DNA of 64,000 nucleotides from Nyssa sinensis (lineage: Eukaryota > Streptophyta > Magnoliopsida > Cornales > Nyssaceae), in the NCBI GenBank assembly GCA_008638375.1, contig CM018037.1, forward strand, positions 29,510,576 through 29,574,575, read 5' to 3'. This document shows, piece by piece, positions 24,904 through 36,428 of the stretch. The notes beneath the pieces are model-generated. The model made no database searches. It saw only the letters and a list, made by a program, of their open reading frames with translations, and had not been told where the DNA came from. How positions within the stretch are numbered: position 1 is the stretch's first letter; the number at the start of each line of letters is the position of its first letter. The position numbers and the translations under genes were made by a program.

Positions 24904-25316
24904 AAGAGAGGTATCTAATTATCATGTAGAAAATAATGACAGGAAAAGAAGAAATGGGAAGTGTATAAAAATCAATGTAATATTCTCACTCTCTCTCTCT
25001 CACACCCAATGATTCATTGCCGAGTCTTCTTCCCCTGTGGAGAGACTGGCGCTTGTAAATGATCTGATGGAATAAGAGGTTTTCTAACATGAAGCCGTAG
25101 TGGTTAGTTCGATTAAATTGTTCCATTCTTTTCTATAACTTCGATTTTATGATTTCCCTGAGATTTTTGCCTGATGCATTGTTGGATTATTGTTGCTGTT
25201 GGTTGTGGTGCTGACACCGATGATTATATAAACCACTCCTCTTTCTTTTATATACACACCCGTCCGTACACACACACATATGTTTACTGGGAGATACTCC
25301 CCCTCGTCAATTTTTT
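24904..25316 (+). other. 3' UTR and downstream region of the TRP gene
   Basis: Contains a short CT run (24988-25002) and, from about 25066, a GGAATAAGAGG context that could serve as a polyadenylation signal. Beyond about 25240 lie short CA and TA runs. No further gene is seen. Confidence 0.4.
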
Positions 25317-25727
25317 TAACTGATAAATTATAAATATGTTATTCCTCACTTTTTTTCATTAAATAATAAATTTTTATATTTATTTTTTAATATTTTTTCA
25401 TTTAAAAATAAATATTGATTAAACCTTCATATTTTTATATAAAATAAAAATTAGTTATTTATCTTAAGTTTATTTTTTATAAAATAAAAAAATCTTTAAA
25501 AAAAGTTAAAAAAATTGATCAAAATTAAAAAAAAAAATGTTAAAAAAAATAAGAAGAAAAAAATGAGAGGGGTAGTTTTATCATTTAAAAAAATTCGTTT
25601 GCAATGAAGTATTTGTAATTTTTTAGTAAAAGTTGAGATAATAAGTATAATTTCAAGATTTTCAGAAAATAGGTCAGTATACTTATCAAAAATTTTAGAA
25701 AAATTCAGTGTAATTTATATCAAAAAA
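25317..25727. repeat. AT-rich dispersed repeat, copy 3 (reversed)
   Basis: Relative of 2090-2480 in the opposite orientation: AATATTGATTAAACC, TTTTATATAAAATAAAAA, TTGATCAAAATTAAAA, and finally TCAGTGTAATTTATATC. The order of words is preserved. Non-coding. Confidence 0.4.
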
Positions 25728-26139
25728 AAAAATAAAAAGTTGGTTTTAGTTAAATTTTTCTGAGTATAATGACTAAAAAATATAAATATTTTGTAATTAA
25801 GAATCACATCCCAACTGGTTGCAATTTTGGATATGAACACTGATAATTCAAAGTTGAAACCATATCTCTTGAGAAGTGACTTCTTAGTTCAATTTTCTTG
25901 TTACATAATTAAAACACCAAGCGAAATTGATAATGTACTAGTAAACTTGTAAATAACACAACATCCCCACTAGAAAAATAATATAAAGTAAAATAGAGAT
26001 TACTCTGTGCGTGTGCTGTCACGTATCAATCACCACAAACCTTTTTAATTTTAATTTTATTTTTTATTGAGGTATTGAAAGTAAAACAAATGTGACAAAG
26101 AAGACACGACGACCGTTTGTTTGTGGGTTACCCTTTTAA

Positions 26140-26645
26140 ACAATGGGGTTACTATCCTAATTTTTTCTTAATTATTTAATAATTATATTTTTTTATTCTA
26201 TTTTTTAAAATTATACTGATTTTTTTTATTATACAAAAAATATATAAATCATCACTTCCTATAAAATTCATCATTAATAATATTAAGATTTTAATTAAAT
26301 TTTTTATATGAATAAAATATTCTTTTATATTACACTAATATCTTTTAAGAAGGCATGATGATCATTGGTCGGTGGGTACCCCACTAAACAAGCAATAATT
26401 ATACTGACATTTTTTGAATTATTTGACAATTATAAAGATAATTTTTTTTTTTTGTATATTCTTTGTGTTATATTGATAATATATAAAAAAATTTTTTTTA
26501 TAAAATTTGTCATTAATGGTATCAATTTTTTATATTACTAAAATACTTTTATATATTACACCGGCCTTTTTCTATCATTTAATACATTATAAAAAAAAAT
26601 TATAATTATCAAATATTATAGAGGATGTCAGTATAATTATATATA
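26140..26645. repeat. AT-rich dispersed repeats, tandem diverged copies
   Basis: Two related blocks (about 26145-26345 and 26385-26645) share the order TATACTGA, TTTTTTTATTATA/TTGTATATT, CATTAATAATATTAA/CATTAATGGTATCAA, ATATTACACT. They look like two diverged units of a foldback repeat. No ORF. Confidence 0.35.
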
Positions 26646-26777
26646 AAAATAAAATTACAAAATAAATATTTATAACTGTCAAATATTCCTTTAAACAAAA
26701 GTAATATTTTACAACACATATTTATGCATATATATTCATATAAATATAAGACTCACCTGAATGTCATAATACCGAAT

Positions 26778-26778
26778 T

Positions 26779-26821
<43 letters not shown>
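26778..26821. repeat. (CA)n(TA)n microsatellite
   Basis: An uninterrupted ACACAC run passes directly into ATATAT. Confidence 0.9.
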
Positions 26822-27473
26822 AACTCAAATACATGTGCTACACAATTGTTTTGTTTGGATAGTTTCTGAGAGTTAGAGTTTTAAGAAATTTTTTGAGAAG
26901 TGTTTTTAAGCGATTTCTTGGAATTTGAACCATTGTTTGGATTGATTAATTTGAAAAAAAATAAAAAAGTAGGTTATGTTTTTAAAATAAGATTTTTAAT
27001 TTCATATCCAAATACATTTTCACAATTTTTAAAAAATTAGTTACAAATTTTGTTACAATATCTTGAAACAAATTATATTTGAATTACATTTTCACAATTT
27101 TTAATATTCTTAAAAAATGTGTTTGGTTACGTTTTTACTGTATTTTCATAATTTTTAATATTCTTAAAAAATATGATCGGAATTTAATACATTTACTTAA
27201 ATATGATATAAAAAATTTAATTTTATTCAAATTTAATAAAAATAACAAGATGTAACAAATTCGATTCATTAATATAACATATATTAATTATTAAATTATA
27301 TAATATTTTTTAAAATTAAAGTTATATATCATAAGTTTGGCATATTATAAAATAATATTTCATATGTATAATATATATTATAATATAATATTTTATAAAT
27401 ATAATATATATTAATATCATTGTCAGATCAAATAAAATTTAATTTGATAATTAATAAATTTAAATTAATTTAT

Positions 27474-27560
27474 TGAGAGAGAGGGAAGAGAGAGAGCGAG
27501 ACAGGAGCGTTAGGTTGAGAGAGAGGGGACAGAGAGAGAGAGAGCAAGACAGGAGCAAAT
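27474..27560. repeat. GA-rich tandem repeat
   Basis: Two copies of a unit containing GAGAGAG...GCGAGACAGGAGC / GCAAGACAGGAGC. GA tracts of this type often lie in plant leaders and promoters, but no gene follows. Confidence 0.7.
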
Positions 27561-27764
27561 ATGGGTGGTGATTGAAGGGGTATTGAAAAGTGTGTGAAAG
27601 ATACGAATAGATATGCTCAAAAAAAAAAACTGAGATTTTGTTCAGGATTTTCAGAATGAATTTAAAATTGAGTTTAGGATTTTGTTTTCTTGTTGACTAA
27701 ATAAACAAGATTTTAAAATGTGAAATGAAAAAGATTGAATTTTCCTGTTGACTATTTGAAGGAA

Positions 27765-28010
27765 GATGGTGGCAGTTGACCGGTCAATCAACCGTATTGG
27801 TCAATGGTCATCAGCCGGCGGTGGCTAGTTTGCTGCCAGCAGGTGGCGCCTTGCGACGCGAAAAGCTCTTTACGCGTATAAAGGGAAAGAATAAAGAAGG
27901 TTGGGCACATGATTGGCTTCCTTTTTGGTGTGATTTGCGTCGAAATGGCGTCCAGTCTGGCAACTACATTACGTACACCACAAGTCGCATAAATCAAAAT
28001 TGAATGAAAG
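27765..28010. other. Isolated GC-rich island, unassigned
   Basis: About 240 bp near 50% GC within very AT-rich DNA, starting GTTGACCGGTCAATC, an imperfect palindrome around ACCGGT. Both strands have open frames (75 and 97 codons), neither with a motif I recognise. It could be a decayed exon or a transposon-captured fragment. Confidence 0.25.
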
Positions 28011-28084
28011 GAAAAATAAGAGAGATAGGGGTAAGTAAGAAGAGAAGGAAGGAAAGAGAGATTCAATAATTTTAGCATCATGTT

Positions 28085-29340
28085 TTAAAAAGTCATTAGT
28101 CTGTTTGGATTTCGCTTACACGAAGTATTAAAAAAAACAAATTGGATACAAGTCTAATCTTTGACATTATATCATTACACATTTAGAAAAAAATAAAGGA
28201 CAATATATATATATATATATATATAACATTCTCTTCCTTTAACTTAAAAAAATAATTCAAGGCATGCTTTTTTTATTAATATTTTTTGGGTAAGTTTTTT
28301 TTTAAATTTTTTTTTTGTTAGGTGTTTTTATTTATTTATTTTGATAAATCGGTAATAATTTACCCGCATTAGACTAAATCTTTTTTTTTTATGAGAAATA
28401 TGAAACTCGAACTCTAGACACTTAAATTTTATTTTTAACGTTTTTATTACTCGATCACACCTCTAATATTATTATTATTAACAATGAAAGTCAATGCCTT
28501 AATTTTCTTTCACCTCGTCACATCAATGATGATACAAATATATTCTAGATAGAAGAAAATAACAAATTAAGACACCAACATCTTTGGTGAGAAAGCAAGA
28601 CAAAGCTACAACAAATGGAAAAAACAAATAACGCAACGCGTGATATGGAAAATTGAGCATGATCTCCTCCATTCTCAATCAATTGTTATATGAGAGAGAC
28701 AGGAAGGTTTGGTCCACACCTCCATCATATAATCTTGGTCGTGACCTGTCTGTCTTTCACTGTAAGCCAACACACACACACACATATACACATATATAGA
28801 GAGAGAGAGGGAGAGATAACTCTTTCTAAGTCTTGTGAAGAGGATATGGAAACTTAACAATTAAGCAAAAATCCTTTCACAAGCTATCTCTGGAATTAGG
28901 ATTAGCAATGGAAGACAATTTTTATTACCATGCATATTAAAATTTAATATGCAAAATAAGTGAAGTCATCTGTCCGTCATAATATGAAACATATCTTCCA
29001 CTTGTAAAATTTTGATATGTATAATTATAGAATTTTCTAACACTATTTTTATCACGAGATGTTTTTTCTCGACAATAAGGCATTTCAACACCTTAACCAA
29101 GGCGGAAACCAGGAAAAAAAATTAGAGGAGAGCTAGAAATTTTTTGAAAAAAATTTTAGTCTGAATTTTAGTATGAAAATAAGAGAAATGATGGATAAAA
29201 ATTGGTTTGGGCAAATTTTTTTGGATGTGGGCTAAAATTTTAGGTGATAAATAAGAGAAATTATTGAAAAAAATTGGGTTGGGCTCAAATTTTAGAGTGT
29301 GCGAATTTGAAAAAAATCAAAATTTTACATGTATAAAAAA
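28085..29340. other. Intergenic, no gene seen
   Basis: Contains (AT)n at about 28206-28225, a CA/TA/GA compound microsatellite at about 28770-28815, and otherwise AT-rich DNA. A block at about 28390-28460 (ATGAAACTCGAACTCTAG) resembles the reverse of a tRNA-type B box and may be a SINE scrap, but I cannot delimit it. Confidence 0.4.
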
Positions 29341-29344
29341 TAGG

Positions 29345-29660
29345 AAAAAATACTAAAAATTTATTTATTTTTTGTGTATTTTTTCAATTTTGACCAGTTT
29401 TTTATAACGTTTTTTAAAGATTTTTTTATTTTATATAAAAAAATTTAAGGTTTTAATCAATATTTATTTGAAAAAAAATCATAAAAAAGTATAATAAAAA
29501 CATGAAGGAGTAGTTTTGTCATTTTAAAAAAAAAATGATTAGAGAGGTGTTTATATTTTGTCAAGCAAAATAAGAGAAGTCAATATAAATTTAAAAAATT
29601 TAAGAAAAATTAATGTAATTATTAGAAATTTAAAAAAATGTCAATATAATTTATTTAAAA
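29345..29660. repeat. AT-rich dispersed repeat, copy 4
   Basis: Carries the family words in order: TTTTGACCAGTTTTTTATAA, TTTTTATTTTATATAAAAAA, TTTAATCAATATTTATTTGA, TAGTTTTGTCATTTT and, at the end, AATGTCAATATAATTTATTT. Non-coding. Confidence 0.45.
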
Positions 29661-29902
29661 AAATTATCATAATTTCGAGATAAATGATAGAGTTACAATT
29701 AAACAATGACGTGAAATGACTACTTTAAATATTTTTTCCTCTTTCTCCTCAAAATATTTATAAAAAAGATGTTTTTTTGTAATATATATTTTTATTTTAC
29801 ACATAAATAATACCCATTAACATTAGAGTTTCAAATTCCTCAAATTGGTGGTAGTTGTTAGATGACAAAATGATTAAGAAAGATGTTGAAAGAATGGGAG
29901 AA

Positions 29903-29986
29903 TGCTACTTAGAAAAGAGTTTGAAAATTATTTCACACGTGACCTGCTACTTAGAAAAGAGTTTGAAAATTATTTCACACGTGACC
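29903..29986. repeat. Perfect 42-bp tandem duplication
   Basis: The unit starting TGCTACTTAGAAAAGAG and ending CACACGTGACC occurs twice head to tail without a difference. Each unit contains a CACGTG G-box core. Confidence 0.9.
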
Positions 29987-30718
29987 TTAATAATACCCCA
30001 TCACGGGCAGACTTGTGGTAAGGAGTAGCAAAATTTACCCAAACCTATGAACTCGTCCAAGTTAACCATTGAATTTTTTTGCAAACAAATTTTTTTTGAA
30101 TTAAAGAATTTATTTTTTGGTCTTTTTAGTGTTATTTAAAAATATATTTTGAAGGTTATTTTAATCTAATTGATAATAATTTTTAACGGAGTTAAGGTAC
30201 AAGTTAACAGTTGAATTTTTTTGCAAATTTTTTTTTCTTTCGATCTTTTAGATAGAAAAAATTTATTATGAAATTTTTAGATAAAAAAAAAATATTTTAA
30301 GGACTTTTAAGTATTTTTTTCTTAAACTCAGAAGTCAGCTAGTTATGGGCAGACCTTTAAGTTAGCAAGTTCTAAATTAGACAGGATATGACCCTACAAA
30401 GTTAAAATAGAAAGCAATTTAATTAGGAAAAAAGTCTTTTGAAAATCTTCAATCCTTATTTTGTAGGAGAAAAATCAGAAAATGAATCCTTAATGCAATC
30501 ATAGTATTAATGGGTATAAATGTAATCATCACGTGTGCCAAAGACCAATTTGGATTGTTTTCATTTTAAAAATGAAATGAAAAAGTTCATTTGTCTTTCC
30601 AATATAGGACTTATCACAAGTAGATCCTAGATATAATGAGTTTTACTTTGTGGAACAAATGAACTTTTTTATTTTATTTTGAAATAAAGAGACGCCAGAT
30701 TCGTAAAAGACAAGTCTG

Positions 30719-30917
30719 ATCACTTGAAGATGTGATCGAACGGTAAGGATGTTGAAAATAAAATTCAAGCGTCTCGAGTTCAAATTTTTTCTGCATTGAT
30801 CGTTAGCTGATAGAGCTTAAAAGATAGGTTTGACTGTCACGAAAATAAAAATTTAGTCTGATACGCATAAGATGACCCAGTATATTCCCAAACCAATCCA
30901 TAAAAAAAAGAAAGAAA
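30719..30917 (+). mobile_element. tRNA-type SINE
   Basis: A short element of about 200 bp. It has an A-box-like start (GTGATCGAACGGTAAGG), a B-box-like GAGTTCAAAT about 40 bp on, and an A-rich tail. It is flanked by 14-bp direct repeats, AAAAGACAAGTCTG at 30705-30718 and AAAAGACAAATCTG at 30918-30931, differing at one base. Long direct repeats of this kind are the mark of LINE-assisted insertion. No protein coding. Confidence 0.7.
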
Positions 30918-30931
30918 AAAAGACAAATCTG

Positions 30932-31190
30932 TCGCTGTAATAAAAAAAAATAATATCTCATGACTCATCAAAATTTGTTCATATTGTGTCCATATATTCA
31001 CAAAGAATAAAACTTATTGATGTCACTATAATAAAAAAAAAAGTAATATTTCATGGGTCATCAAAATTTGTTCATATTGTGTCCATATATTTCACAAGGA
31101 ATAAAACTTATTGATGGACCCCAAAAATGGTGGACTCGCTCTTTGTAAATATATGGCCACAATATGAAACATTGAAATATTACTCTAATC
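30932..31190. repeat. Tandem repeat with an inverted third arm
   Basis: A unit of about 92 bp (TCAAAATTTGTTCATATTGTGTCCATATAT...AATAAAACTTATTGATG) is present twice, at about 30935-31026 and 31027-31117. A reversed part of it (GTAAATATATGGCCACAATATGAAAC) follows at about 31145-31171, so the RNA or single strand could fold into a hairpin. Confidence 0.75.
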
Positions 31191-31199
31191 AAAACCTTA

Positions 31200-32590
31200 A
31201 TTTTCTCTTACTAACTTTATCTTACATCTTTAACTAGTATTACAATCAAATCAGGATTATTGACAGTTTTAGACATCAACATATACAATCACAAAGGCAA
31301 GAAAATATGTATGTCTACATTAATATGTATATATTATAGAGAGGGAGCTTAAAATGTCTTCTTATATCTTTTTTATTATTTTTATGGCAATGATGCATGA
31401 TGTTGGGTGTGGTGGCTTGGTAGTAACAAAACCAAAAAACAAAAACAAAAACAAAAAAAAAAGGGAGAAAGAAAGGGTAAAATAGTCAATAAGTTAGATA
31501 CAAGGTCATGTGAGAGGCATTCGCCTAATTTTTGTCATTTTAAAGGATTAAATTGACAAGGAACTAAATTACATGGATATTATTAAAAATATTAGCTCTA
31601 GTCACAAAGATTTAATTTTTACGACTTCATTAGATTTTGTGATTCATGACATGATCGCGTGTGAATTACAATGTGTAATAAAATTATAAAATTCGAACTT
31701 TTGTTACATATAAAAGCAATCCTTTGTAAGTATTGTAATGAAAATTATATAGACTCTCTTATAATTAATACTTAATAAGATAATAATTTTAATAATTAAT
31801 AAATTTTCAAGAAAATGAATTTAATTTTATGATAAATAATTAATAATTCTAAAACCTAATAATTAATTTTTTTTTAGAAAAAATCTTTATAATTTATTAA
31901 TAAGATAAAATAGTTATATATATTTATATATTTCATTTATGACATGTCTTGGTAATAATATTTATTAATTCAACATAATTAAAATAAAAATCTTATAAGT
32001 AAAAAAAAAATTATGATATCAAAAAATAATTCTTTATTTGAAAAAAACATTAAAAATTTCTTATAATTTAAGTTGACCATTATATATAATTTTTATGAAA
32101 AATTCAAATGCCATTAAGAATTTACATATAAAACTTTATTTTTCTAATTAAACTTATTAGCTAATGAAAATACAAGGAAATTTAAAAATTAATAAATTTT
32201 GAAACCTATTAATTACAAGAAAATTAACTTTATGTTAATTTTAAGTAATGTAGTAAAAACATGAATATAAAGAAATTCTATTTAGGTATGTATTTGCATA
32301 GTTTGGAATCTGAATCGCGTCTTTAAAAAATACAAATTTTATCGTCTCGATTGATAATTCCGTCTCACAATTTAGGAATTAAAATCCAATCATAATGAGT
32401 GAAAATACAAATGACTTTTTTAAATAATATTTGATAATACGTGTTTGTTCACATATTAATGCACATATATTCTCATAAGTGAGAGGAGATCTCACACTTA
32501 AGTGTACAAACACGTGTGTAATATCACCGCTGTTACCCCTTTTTTTTTATTATTTTTGCTCTCACTCGAGTTAACAGTGCACCACCTGAG
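31200..32590. other. Intergenic, no gene seen
   Basis: AT-rich with no open frame of note. The far end approaches the promoter of the GRAS gene. Confidence 0.5.
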
Positions 32591-33479
32591 CTGAGAATTG
32601 TTGGTTCCCAATTCCCCATTTTCAAGGAGTAAATTTGGGTATGTGATGCCCAGAGACAGAGAAAGAGAGATTAAATAACGAAAACTTGGATTAGTGATGG
32701 TGGGGGAGAGAGAAGAGCGCTGACCAGTATTTTATTCCTGAGAGACAATTTTTTTCTGAGTCGCTTTTTTGATTCATTATTGGGAAAGAACTGCCTAGAA
32801 AATCGTTGACAATCAGGGTCACAGAGCCCGCGAGATTTGGACGGCTGAGATTCCCCCAACCACGCCCAAACCCCTTCTTTCATTAAAACTAGACGGTTCC
32901 AAAGCTCAAGTACTTGTCACCTGGATGAGATCAGCCCCCACACCTCCTTCTCTCCCTGTTGTATTGGGTTTTGCTCAGGTACTTCATCTTCTTCATCATA
33001 TGCTTATTATTGCTCCTTATATGTCTATATATATATATATATATTTATATAAATTGACAGATACATACCCACATAGAGTTGTTGGTTGCTTTTTCGGGTT
33101 TTGAAGCTAATAGCCTCTCCTCCTATGCTCTGCTCGACTCGTATTTGATAATATGCTGGTCTCAAACTATTGCTTATGATTATGATCAGTTGTAGATTTT
33201 TAGCCTTGTCTCTTCATTTCCTCCATTTTGTGCTCAACATATGCTTGTAATTTATCCTGTTGCTTGAAAATCTCATGTCTTGATCCAATTTCAGAGTTGT
33301 TTGTTGTACTTTACTTGTTTTACCCTTTTAGGGCTTGAATTCCCGGTCTTTGATACATATAAACTGCTTGTTTTGAAAACAGGCTGTGAATTTGGGGAAG
33401 AGAGATATACATTGAATGAGTCTGTTATTGACTTTTTAGGATTTGGGTATTACTACTGTGAATTGTTTAGTCTATATTG
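32591..33479 (+). promoter_or_regulatory. Promoter and spliced leader of the GRAS gene
   Basis: Base composition rises from about 32580. A leader exon probably ends at a TGCTCAG/GTACTT donor (intron from 32979), and the best acceptor before the gene is GAAAACAG at 33382. This leaves a leader piece 33383-33479 joined to the coding exon. The intron has an (AT)n run at about 33025-33046. The - strand ORF at 32671-32883 is antisense to this leader and is not considered a gene. Confidence 0.5.
33416..33439 (+). CDS. Short upstream ORF in the GRAS leader
   Basis: ATG at 33416 opens a frame of seven codons (MSLLLTF) ending in TAG at 33437-33439, 40 bp before the main start. If the leader is spliced as proposed it lies in the mature mRNA and could lower translation of the main frame. 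Whether it is translated is unknown. Confidence 0.35.
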   Translation: MSLLLTF

Positions 33480-35726
33480 ATGGTCATGGATAGGCAAGTG
33501 AGTGGGTATTACGGTTCTATGAATGAGATCAAATTCAATGATGGAACTCTTTCGACTCTCTTGGATCAGGATCTTAATGGATTCAAATTCAATGATACAT
33601 TCATAGATCATCCTCCGCTTCCACCAGGTCCAAGCCCTGATAAATTATTCCCAACATCTACTGTGAACCTTGAGATAGATTCTCACGAGGACTTTGACTT
33701 TAGTGATGTGGTTCTCAAGTACATAAACGAGATGCTTATGGAAGAAGATATGGAAGAGAAGGCCTGCATGTTTCAAGAGTCTGCAGCTCTTCAAGCTGCT
33801 GAGAAATCGTTCTATGAGGTCCTTGGGGAGAAGTACCCCCCTTCACCAGATCACCATCCGAATTCTTATACAGGTCAAAACATTGAAAGCCCAGATGAAT
33901 GTGATGCTCGAAATTACAGCAACTGTAATACCAGTAGCAGTAGTAGTGGTGGTGGTGCAGTGGGTCCAGGTTGGAATTGTGATATTAGTGATTATGAGTC
34001 CCCTCATATTCAAAGTGTTCCAGTTGATCTTGCTTCAAGATCCACTTCTCACTCATCTTTTAGCTCGTCAAGTAGCTCTGGTAATGTCGTAGATGGGCCG
34101 GCGGATTCACCAGTGAGTACCCTCAGAGTTCCTGAGATATTTAGTGATAGCCAGTCTGTTATGCAATTTAAAAGAGGGGTTGAGGAAGCAAGCAAGTTCC
34201 TTCCTAATGGTAATGCTTCATTCATTGATTTGGGGAACAATGGGTTTTTAGTTAAGGAGCAAAAGAGAGAGGCTAAGAGCGTGGTGGTTAAGCTGGAGAA
34301 GAATTATGCGAGTGAGTATTCCCCAGATTGGTCAAGGGGAAAGAAGAATCCCCATCCAAAAGACTTGGATTTGGAAGAAAGGAGTAACAAGCAGTCGGCG
34401 GTTTCTACTGAAACAACTGTGAGATCGGAAATGTTTGATATGGTATTGTTATGCAATGGAGGACAAGGTGACTCTGCTTTTCGTGAAGCATTGCAGAATG
34501 GAGCAAGTAAAAATATGCAGCAGAACAATCAATCTCAAGGATCTAATGGTGGTAAGGCCCGTGGTAAGAAACAGGCAAGTAAAAAGAAAGTGGTAGATTT
34601 AAGAACTCTCTTAACACTCTGTGCACAATCTGTTGCGGCCAATGATAGGAGGACTGCAAATGAACTTCTGGAGCAGATCAGACAGCATTCTTCTCCTACT
34701 GGGGACGGGATGCAGAGAATGGCATATTATTTTGCTGATGGTCTTGAGGCACGTATGGCTGGCTTTGGAACCCAGATTCACAGGGCCCTTATTACCTGGC
34801 CAACATCAGCTGCTACTATCTTGAAAGCTTACCACCTATATCTTGCTTGCTGCCCCTTTAAGAAGCTCGCAAATTTCTTCTCAAATAAGACAATTATGCA
34901 TGTAGCTGAGAAAGCAACAAGGCTCCACATTGTCGATTTTGGTATTCTGTATGGCTTCCAGTGGCCTTGCCTCATACAACGACTCTCATCTAGACCTAGT
35001 GGACCTCCCAAACTTCGGATTACTGGGATAGATCTTCCACATCCGGGTTTCCGTCCAGCCGAGAGGGTTGAGGAGACAGGGCATCGCCTAGCTAATTATG
35101 CCGAAACTTTCAATGTTCCATTTGAGTTCAATGCCATCGCACAGAAGTGGGAAACAATTCAACTCAATGATCTCAAGATTGACAGGGATGAGGTGCTTGT
35201 AGTGAACTGTCATTTCAGATTTAGAAATCTACTTGATGACACTGTGGTGGCGGAGAGTCCTAGGGATATTGTTCTTAAGCTGATCACGAAGATGAATCCA
35301 GATGTTTACATACAGGGGATCGTGAACGGGACATATAACGCTCCCTTCTTTATCACACGATTTCGAGAGGCTCTCTTCCACTATTCTTCTTTGTTTGATA
35401 TGCTTGAGACTAATGTGCCCCGCGAGATGCATGAGAGAATGCTGATTGAGAAAGAGATATTTGGAAGGGAGGTGATGAATGTCATTGCGTGTGAAGGTGC
35501 TGAGAGGATGGAGAGGCCAGAGACATACAGGCAGTGGCAGGGCCGGAATTTGAGGGCTGGGTTCAGGCAACTACCTTTGAATCAGGATATTATGCAAATG
35601 GCAAAAGATAGGGTGAAGACATGCTACCACAAGGATTTTGTGATTGATGAAGATGGCCATTGGATGTTGCAGGGGTGGAAGGGACGAATTATTTATGCGC
35701 TTTCTTCTTGGAAACCAGCTAATTAG
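33480..35726 (+). CDS. GRAS transcription factor, LISCL (SCL14/SCL33-like)
   Basis: Nuclear transcriptional regulator; the LISCL group includes SCL14, which works with TGA factors in detoxification responses. A single coding exon gives 748 aa. The ATG at 33480 is chosen because the next ATG (residue 3) begins the MDRQVSGYY family start; either could serve. The N-terminal 340 residues are acidic and Ser-rich and include DFSDVVLKYINEMLMEEDME, a conserved LISCL activation motif. The GRAS domain starts near residue 371 (VVDLRTLLTLCAQSVA, first leucine heptad region). VHIID is present as LHIVD at 482-486, PFYRE near 625-640, and RVER-like residues follow. The C-terminal SAW block (GHWMLQGWKGRIIYALSSW) is complete. 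No truncation or frameshift. The exact orthologue among SCL9, SCL14, SCL30 and SCL33 is uncertain. Confidence 0.95.
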   Translation: MVMDRQVSGYYGSMNEIKFNDGTLSTLLDQDLNGFKFNDTFIDHPPLPPGPSPDKLFPTSTVNLEIDSHEDFDFSDVVLKYINEMLMEEDMEEKACMFQESAALQAAEKSFYEVLGEKYPPSPDHHPNSYTGQNIESPDECDARNYSNCNTSSSSSGGGAVGPGWNCDISDYESPHIQSVPVDLASRSTSHSSFSSSSSSGNVVDGPADSPVSTLRVPEIFSDSQSVMQFKRGVEEASKFLPNGNASFIDLGNNGFLVKEQKREAKSVVVKLEKNYASEYSPDWSRGKKNPHPKDLDLEERSNKQSAVSTETTVRSEMFDMVLLCNGGQGDSAFREALQNGASKNMQQNNQSQGSNGGKARGKKQASKKKVVDLRTLLTLCAQSVAANDRRTANELLEQIRQHSSPTGDGMQRMAYYFADGLEARMAGFGTQIHRALITWPTSAATILKAYHLYLACCPFKKLANFFSNKTIMHVAEKATRLHIVDFGILYGFQWPCLIQRLSSRPSGPPKLRITGIDLPHPGFRPAERVEETGHRLANYAETFNVPFEFNAIAQKWETIQLNDLKIDRDEVLVVNCHFRFRNLLDDTVVAESPRDIVLKLITKMNPDVYIQGIVNGTYNAPFFITRFREALFHYSSLFDMLETNVPREMHERMLIEKEIFGREVMNVIACEGAERMERPETYRQWQGRNLRAGFRQLPLNQDIMQMAKDRVKTCYHKDFVIDEDGHWMLQGWKGRIIYALSSWKPAN

Positions 35727-35846
35727 ATGCACATCCACCATTGCTGGGATGCTTCTTGTGGCTGACCTCCCTTCTGTGCTTGTATGAACTTGTCAATGAT
35801 CTTTGGAAATGGAAACTGAGGTATGAACTTGTTTCTCGTTAAAATT

Positions 35847-35878
<32 letters not shown>

Positions 35879-36428
35879 CCCTCCCCTCTCTCTACACACA
35901 CACACACACGAGAACTTGATTTTGATGATTGCTTATTGTGCAGGTGAAGTGTGAACAGAATTTCAGAAGCTGCTTTCCTATTATGGTGCTGTGAGACAAC
36001 AAATGCAGTTGTAGTAATAAACTAGTACTATTGATCATCAATTCGATATAACATGTTATGCATTGCGTACCATGTTGCCTACCATGTTGCCCTGATACTT
36101 TCTATCACAGAGGGATAATTCTATGAATTTTGAGTAAATGGGTAGCGAAGCAAGGCGATAGCTTTGTCATATGCATGTTCTTATCTGTTATCAACAATAT
36201 GTTCAGGTCAATCCTAACTATATCTAGAAAAGTAAAGTAGCCTTCGAGGAATCCGAGTCTTTACAGTAGAAGAAAAAAAAAATTTCATATTTTTTTCTCT
36301 GGAAACCATAGGTAGCATACTTGTATGTTTCTGGACATCTGGTTGGTTCACATCCCTCAGCATTGACGTTGATAATCTGAGAAGTTTGACACATTTGCTT
36401 GTTATTTTCTTTATTTTTGAGGCAGGTA
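35727..36428 (+). other. 3' UTR region of the GRAS gene
   Basis: A possible 3'-UTR intron lies between CTGAG/GTATGA (from 35819) and GTGCAG (to 35942); it includes a long (CT)n run (35851-35878) and an (AC)n run. The end of the transcript is not defined. Antisense ORFs at 36214-36459 look random. Confidence 0.4.

Noticed and set aside
28390..28460. Possible tRNA or SINE B box on the - strand
   Set aside because: No cloverleaf arms, no A box at proper distance and no target duplication could be found.
35229..35570. 113-codon frame on the - strand
   Set aside because: Antisense shadow of the GRAS domain coding sequence.
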